Assembly: GCF_025264645.1 (NCBI RefSeq)
Contig: NZ_CP073696.1
Span: forward strand, 4,712,001-4,776,000
Direction: 5' to 3'
Length of the DNA: 64,000 nucleotides
From: Edaphobacter lichenicola
GTDB taxonomy: Bacteria > Acidobacteriota > Terriglobia > Terriglobales > Acidobacteriaceae
The notes under the pieces: generated by a model
The model's database searches: none
Told to the model about the DNA's origin: nothing
What the model saw: only the letters and a program-made list of their open reading frames with translations
Position numbers and translations under genes: made by a program
Part shown: positions 62,363 to 64,000 of the stretch, one piece after another
How positions within the stretch are numbered: position 1 is the stretch's first letter
Layout of the letters: each line of letters opens with the position of its first letter

Positions 62363-62701
62363 ATGGCAACATTTACACAGACATTTCCCGCCAACCTGCG
62401 ATCCGGCTCCCCAGCGTCGCTTGAGAACCGCGGCCTGCCGTCGTTGCCTGATCGTCGACCGTATCTCGTACCTATTCCACCCCGTAAACCTGCAGTTTCA
62501 ACCCGAAAGTATCTTGCACTCTTCCCGCACGAATCGGAAGATGCGCGCCTGACTGGCGCGACTCGTTCGCTCTATCGGCGGTTGCTTGCGCTCAATCTCC
62601 CTCGCGTGGAGGCTCAGACCGATGCGACTTACGATCTGCGGAAGTTTTCGGAGATGCGTAAGACTCCTCTGGTTTCAAAGGCATCTCCCAAGATCGCCTG
62701 A
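62363..62701 (+). CDS. small protein of unknown function
   Basis: A 112-residue basic, Pro/Arg/Leu-rich protein without signal peptide or membrane segment. The N-terminal half (RGLPSLPDRRPYLVPIPPRK) looks extended; the second half may form two helices (TRSLYRRLLALNLPRV, LRKFSEM). The ATG at 62363 lacks a strong ribosome site. It follows the HIT gene by 76 bases. No family recognised; it may be a lineage-specific protein. Confidence 0.5.
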   Translation: MATFTQTFPANLRSGSPASLENRGLPSLPDRRPYLVPIPPRKPAVSTRKYLALFPHESEDARLTGATRSLYRRLLALNLPRVEAQTDATYDLRKFSEMRKTPLVSKASPKIA

Positions 62702-62744
62702 TACGCGTAAAAGTCTAGGTTTTCCAAAATAGTATCCACGAAAA

Positions 62745-62798
62745 AGGCATCCACGAAGACCCTGCTATTAGTGAGCAAGGTCTTCTCGTTGGGTGCCT
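62745..62798. terminator. imperfect long hairpin between convergent genes
   Basis: AGGCATCCACGAAGACC pairs with GGTCTTCTCGTTGGGTGCCT with small bulges around a 16-base loop. There is no clear T run. It may end transcription from either side. Confidence 0.4.
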
Positions 62799-62860
62799 GA
62801 TTGATGATTAGGGTGGGCCTACGATTACGGCAATTTCCCTTAGTGCGCCGAGATCGCAAC

Positions 62861-62886
62861 GCAGACTGCCTTCGGAAATGACAAGC
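62861..62886. repeat. diverged copy of the CCTTCG...AATGACA repeat
   Basis: Reads GCAGACTGCCTTCGGAAATG followed by ACAAGC, related to the repeat clustered at 15371-15568. It lies in the short space before the stop of the DUF4440 gene. Confidence 0.45.
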
Positions 62887-62918
62887 AAAAGCGTCTCTCC
62901 ATCCACTACGGTGTTGCT

Positions 62919-63506
62919 TTAAGAGGGACCTACCGGAGGCACACTGGTCGCAGCTTTGGGTGGAGAGTCGTGTGCGGGCGAAGGGCTGGCTGCTTCGCCG
63001 CGTGGACCCGGTACGCGTGTGGCTTCAAAGCTTGTGATCTTCCAGTTTCCTGAGGGCAGGCGCTGATAGACCCGGGTATAGCGGTAGGTCCCCTTCACGG
63101 GTATGCCTTCGTTCATACCTTCGACTTCTGCACGGGAGGTTACGATTGCAATCGCCCCGACCAGCTTCACCTGCATCTCGCCAATCTCAAGCTTGCTGAG
63201 GGCAAACTTGTGGCTCCGCATCCGATCCAACTGCTGCATTTTGGTATTGACCTGACCGGTCATGGTGATGCCGATGTAGTCATCGGATAAGAGGCTATCC
63301 ATTGTGGCTACGTCGCCGGAGAGCTGGGCCTGACGCCACTGCTCTTCAAGCGCCTCCACCTGACGCTTGGCGTCGTGCTTTTTCTCGCGCAGCGGCTGCA
63401 TGTGCAGGGCAGACGCGGGCGGCGCATAGGCGCTTATGACCGCGGCGGCCAGCAGGACAGCGGAGGTCATCTGCGACTTACGAGTTAGACGACCAAACAA
63501 GCGCAT
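62919..63506 (-). CDS. secreted DUF4440/SnoaL-like (NTF2 fold) protein
   Basis: A 195-residue exported protein with signal peptide MTSAVLLAAAVISAYAPPASA, preceded by a basic stretch. The core (about 47-165) follows the NTF2-like pattern: VEALEEQWRQAQLSGDVATMDSLLSDDYIGITMTG, then MQVKLVGAIAIVTSRAEVEG, and YTRVYQRLPSGNWKITSFEATRV. A Pro/Ser/Ala-rich disordered tail follows. DUF4440 domains bind small ligands or act as steroid-isomerase-like enzymes; the role here is unknown. It stands alone on the minus strand. Confidence 0.85.
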   Translation of the reverse strand: MRLFGRLTRKSQMTSAVLLAAAVISAYAPPASALHMQPLREKKHDAKRQVEALEEQWRQAQLSGDVATMDSLLSDDYIGITMTGQVNTKMQQLDRMRSHKFALSKLEIGEMQVKLVGAIAIVTSRAEVEGMNEGIPVKGTYRYTRVYQRLPSGNWKITSFEATRVPGPRGEAASPSPAHDSPPKAATSVPPVGPS

Positions 63507-63618
63507 AAGCGTACCGGATGGTAGACCGATTTACCGCGCAGAGTCAAAACAACTTTAGTAGTACCCGGCCTCAGAGCATAAGACGTAATCACTGCCTGAA
63601 AAGTCCGCGTGAAGAGCG

Positions 63619-63906
63619 TTAGCACACTGCTGTGAGGTTTTCGAGCTGACGATCCCTCATCTTCTGGTACAGTCCGCCGACTGCGTACTGGTGAAAGTGC
63701 GGCGTAGTTCTATGATGCTCCAATGCGGCCTCATCCGCATACTGCTCGTAGATCAGCACGGTGCAGGCTTCACCTTCGACCAGGTGAGGAACGTAACTCA
63801 CGCATCCGGGCTCCTTCCGGGACTCTGCGGCCAGTTGGCAGAGCGTCTCGGTGATATCCTCGCGGTCGGATTGTTCAAACGTCATTCGCACGGTAAAACT
63901 AAGCAT
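63619..63906 (-). CDS. antibiotic biosynthesis monooxygenase (ABM) domain protein
   Basis: A 95-residue dimeric ferredoxin-like fold of the YgiN/quinol monooxygenase type. Visible are SREDITETLCQLAAESRKEPGCVSYVPH, VLIYEQYADEAALEHHRTTPHF and the C-terminal helix. Such cofactor-free enzymes oxidise quinols or similar aromatics, or bind heme. The ATG at 63906 lies 13 bases after the stop of the upstream gene, so they are probably co-transcribed. Confidence 0.88.
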   Translation of the reverse strand: MLSFTVRMTFEQSDREDITETLCQLAAESRKEPGCVSYVPHLVEGEACTVLIYEQYADEAALEHHRTTPHFHQYAVGGLYQKMRDRQLENLTAVC

Positions 63907-63919
63907 AATCGGCCTTTTC

Positions 63920-64000
63920 TTAAGCTTTGAGAGCTTCTTCGAACGCCGGCAGCGTCATCGTCTGGTCACGATCAGGCCCGGTCGAGACCATTCCAATCTT
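63920..64000 (-). CDS. purA: C-terminal end of probable adenylosuccinate synthase
   Basis: Only the last 26 residues are inside the window. They begin KIGMVSTGPDRDQTM and end EEALKA. The VSTGPDRxxT segment matches the C-terminal end of PurA, which links IMP and aspartate in AMP synthesis. Assignment from this short piece is tentative. The gene continues beyond the right edge. Confidence 0.5.
   Translation of the reverse strand, partial: KIGMVSTGPDRDQTMTLPAFEEALKA

Overview
The window looks like chromosomal DNA of a soil acidobacterium of the class Terriglobia (Granulicella, Edaphobacter or Terriglobus type). The evidence is moderately high GC, an acidobacterial VWFA-related secreted protein, an Oar-type TonB receptor with an N-terminal carboxypeptidase-regulatory domain, a CRTAC1/ASPIC-UnbV protein, a DUF1800/DUF1501 pair, a multiheme cytochrome-TPR protein and several families of small intergenic repeats. 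No phage, plasmid, IS element or CRISPR array is visible, so this is mostly core genome with short accessory patches.

Layout. 1-8.4 kb: DUF3592 fragment, CDF metal exporter, secreted aspartic-protease-like protein, OsmC peroxidase, zinc-ribbon and Ala/Lys-rich small proteins, M28 peptidase divergent from a GH27 alpha-galactosidase, then ruvB. 8.4-16.8 kb: DUF1648 membrane protein with a decayed partial copy behind it, surface DUF1800 protein plus Tat-exported DUF1501 partner, GT39-type glycosyltransferase, and a secreted glycerophosphodiesterase whose barrel order is circularly permuted. 16.9-25.2 kb: an extracytoplasmic redox cluster (CRTAC1, pentaheme cytochrome-TPR, two secreted proteins) beside a heme-c HAMP sensor and a Ser/Thr kinase. 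25.4-31.5 kb: carbohydrate operon of TonB receptor, Gfo/Idh/MocA oxidoreductase and PmoA-like protein behind a readable promoter. 32-45.5 kb: SDR, yceD-rpmF-plsX, a lone AbiV-type abortive-infection gene, thiE, sthA, ROK kinase, mutM, a beta-propeller and a spermidine-synthase-like fusion. 45.8-54.7 kb: YidB-like and BON-LysM proteins, MASE1-PAS-GGDEF cyclase, VWFA protein, prolyl oligopeptidase, trpC-trpF and tRNA-Leu(CAG). 54.9-64 kb: DHp-only protein facing a response regulator with a histone-H1-like tail, infC with an AUU start, four tandem copies of a 58-residue secreted peptide gene followed by a polytopic membrane protein, rpsA with a structured leader, a HIT protein, a DUF4440 protein, an ABM monooxygenase and the 3' end of probable purA.

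The strongest candidate for something undescribed is the peptide array at 57.2-58.1 kb. Copies 1 and 2 differ by 21 substitutions, all synonymous, so the peptide sequence is under strong selection, and the C-terminal two-cysteine segment is invariant in all four copies. Other notable items are the permuted GDPD, a two-stem palindromic repeat with compensatory changes (3.84 and 52.2 kb), a 139-bp GT-rich element present twice, a poly-C element present twice, and the response regulator with a lysine/alanine tail.
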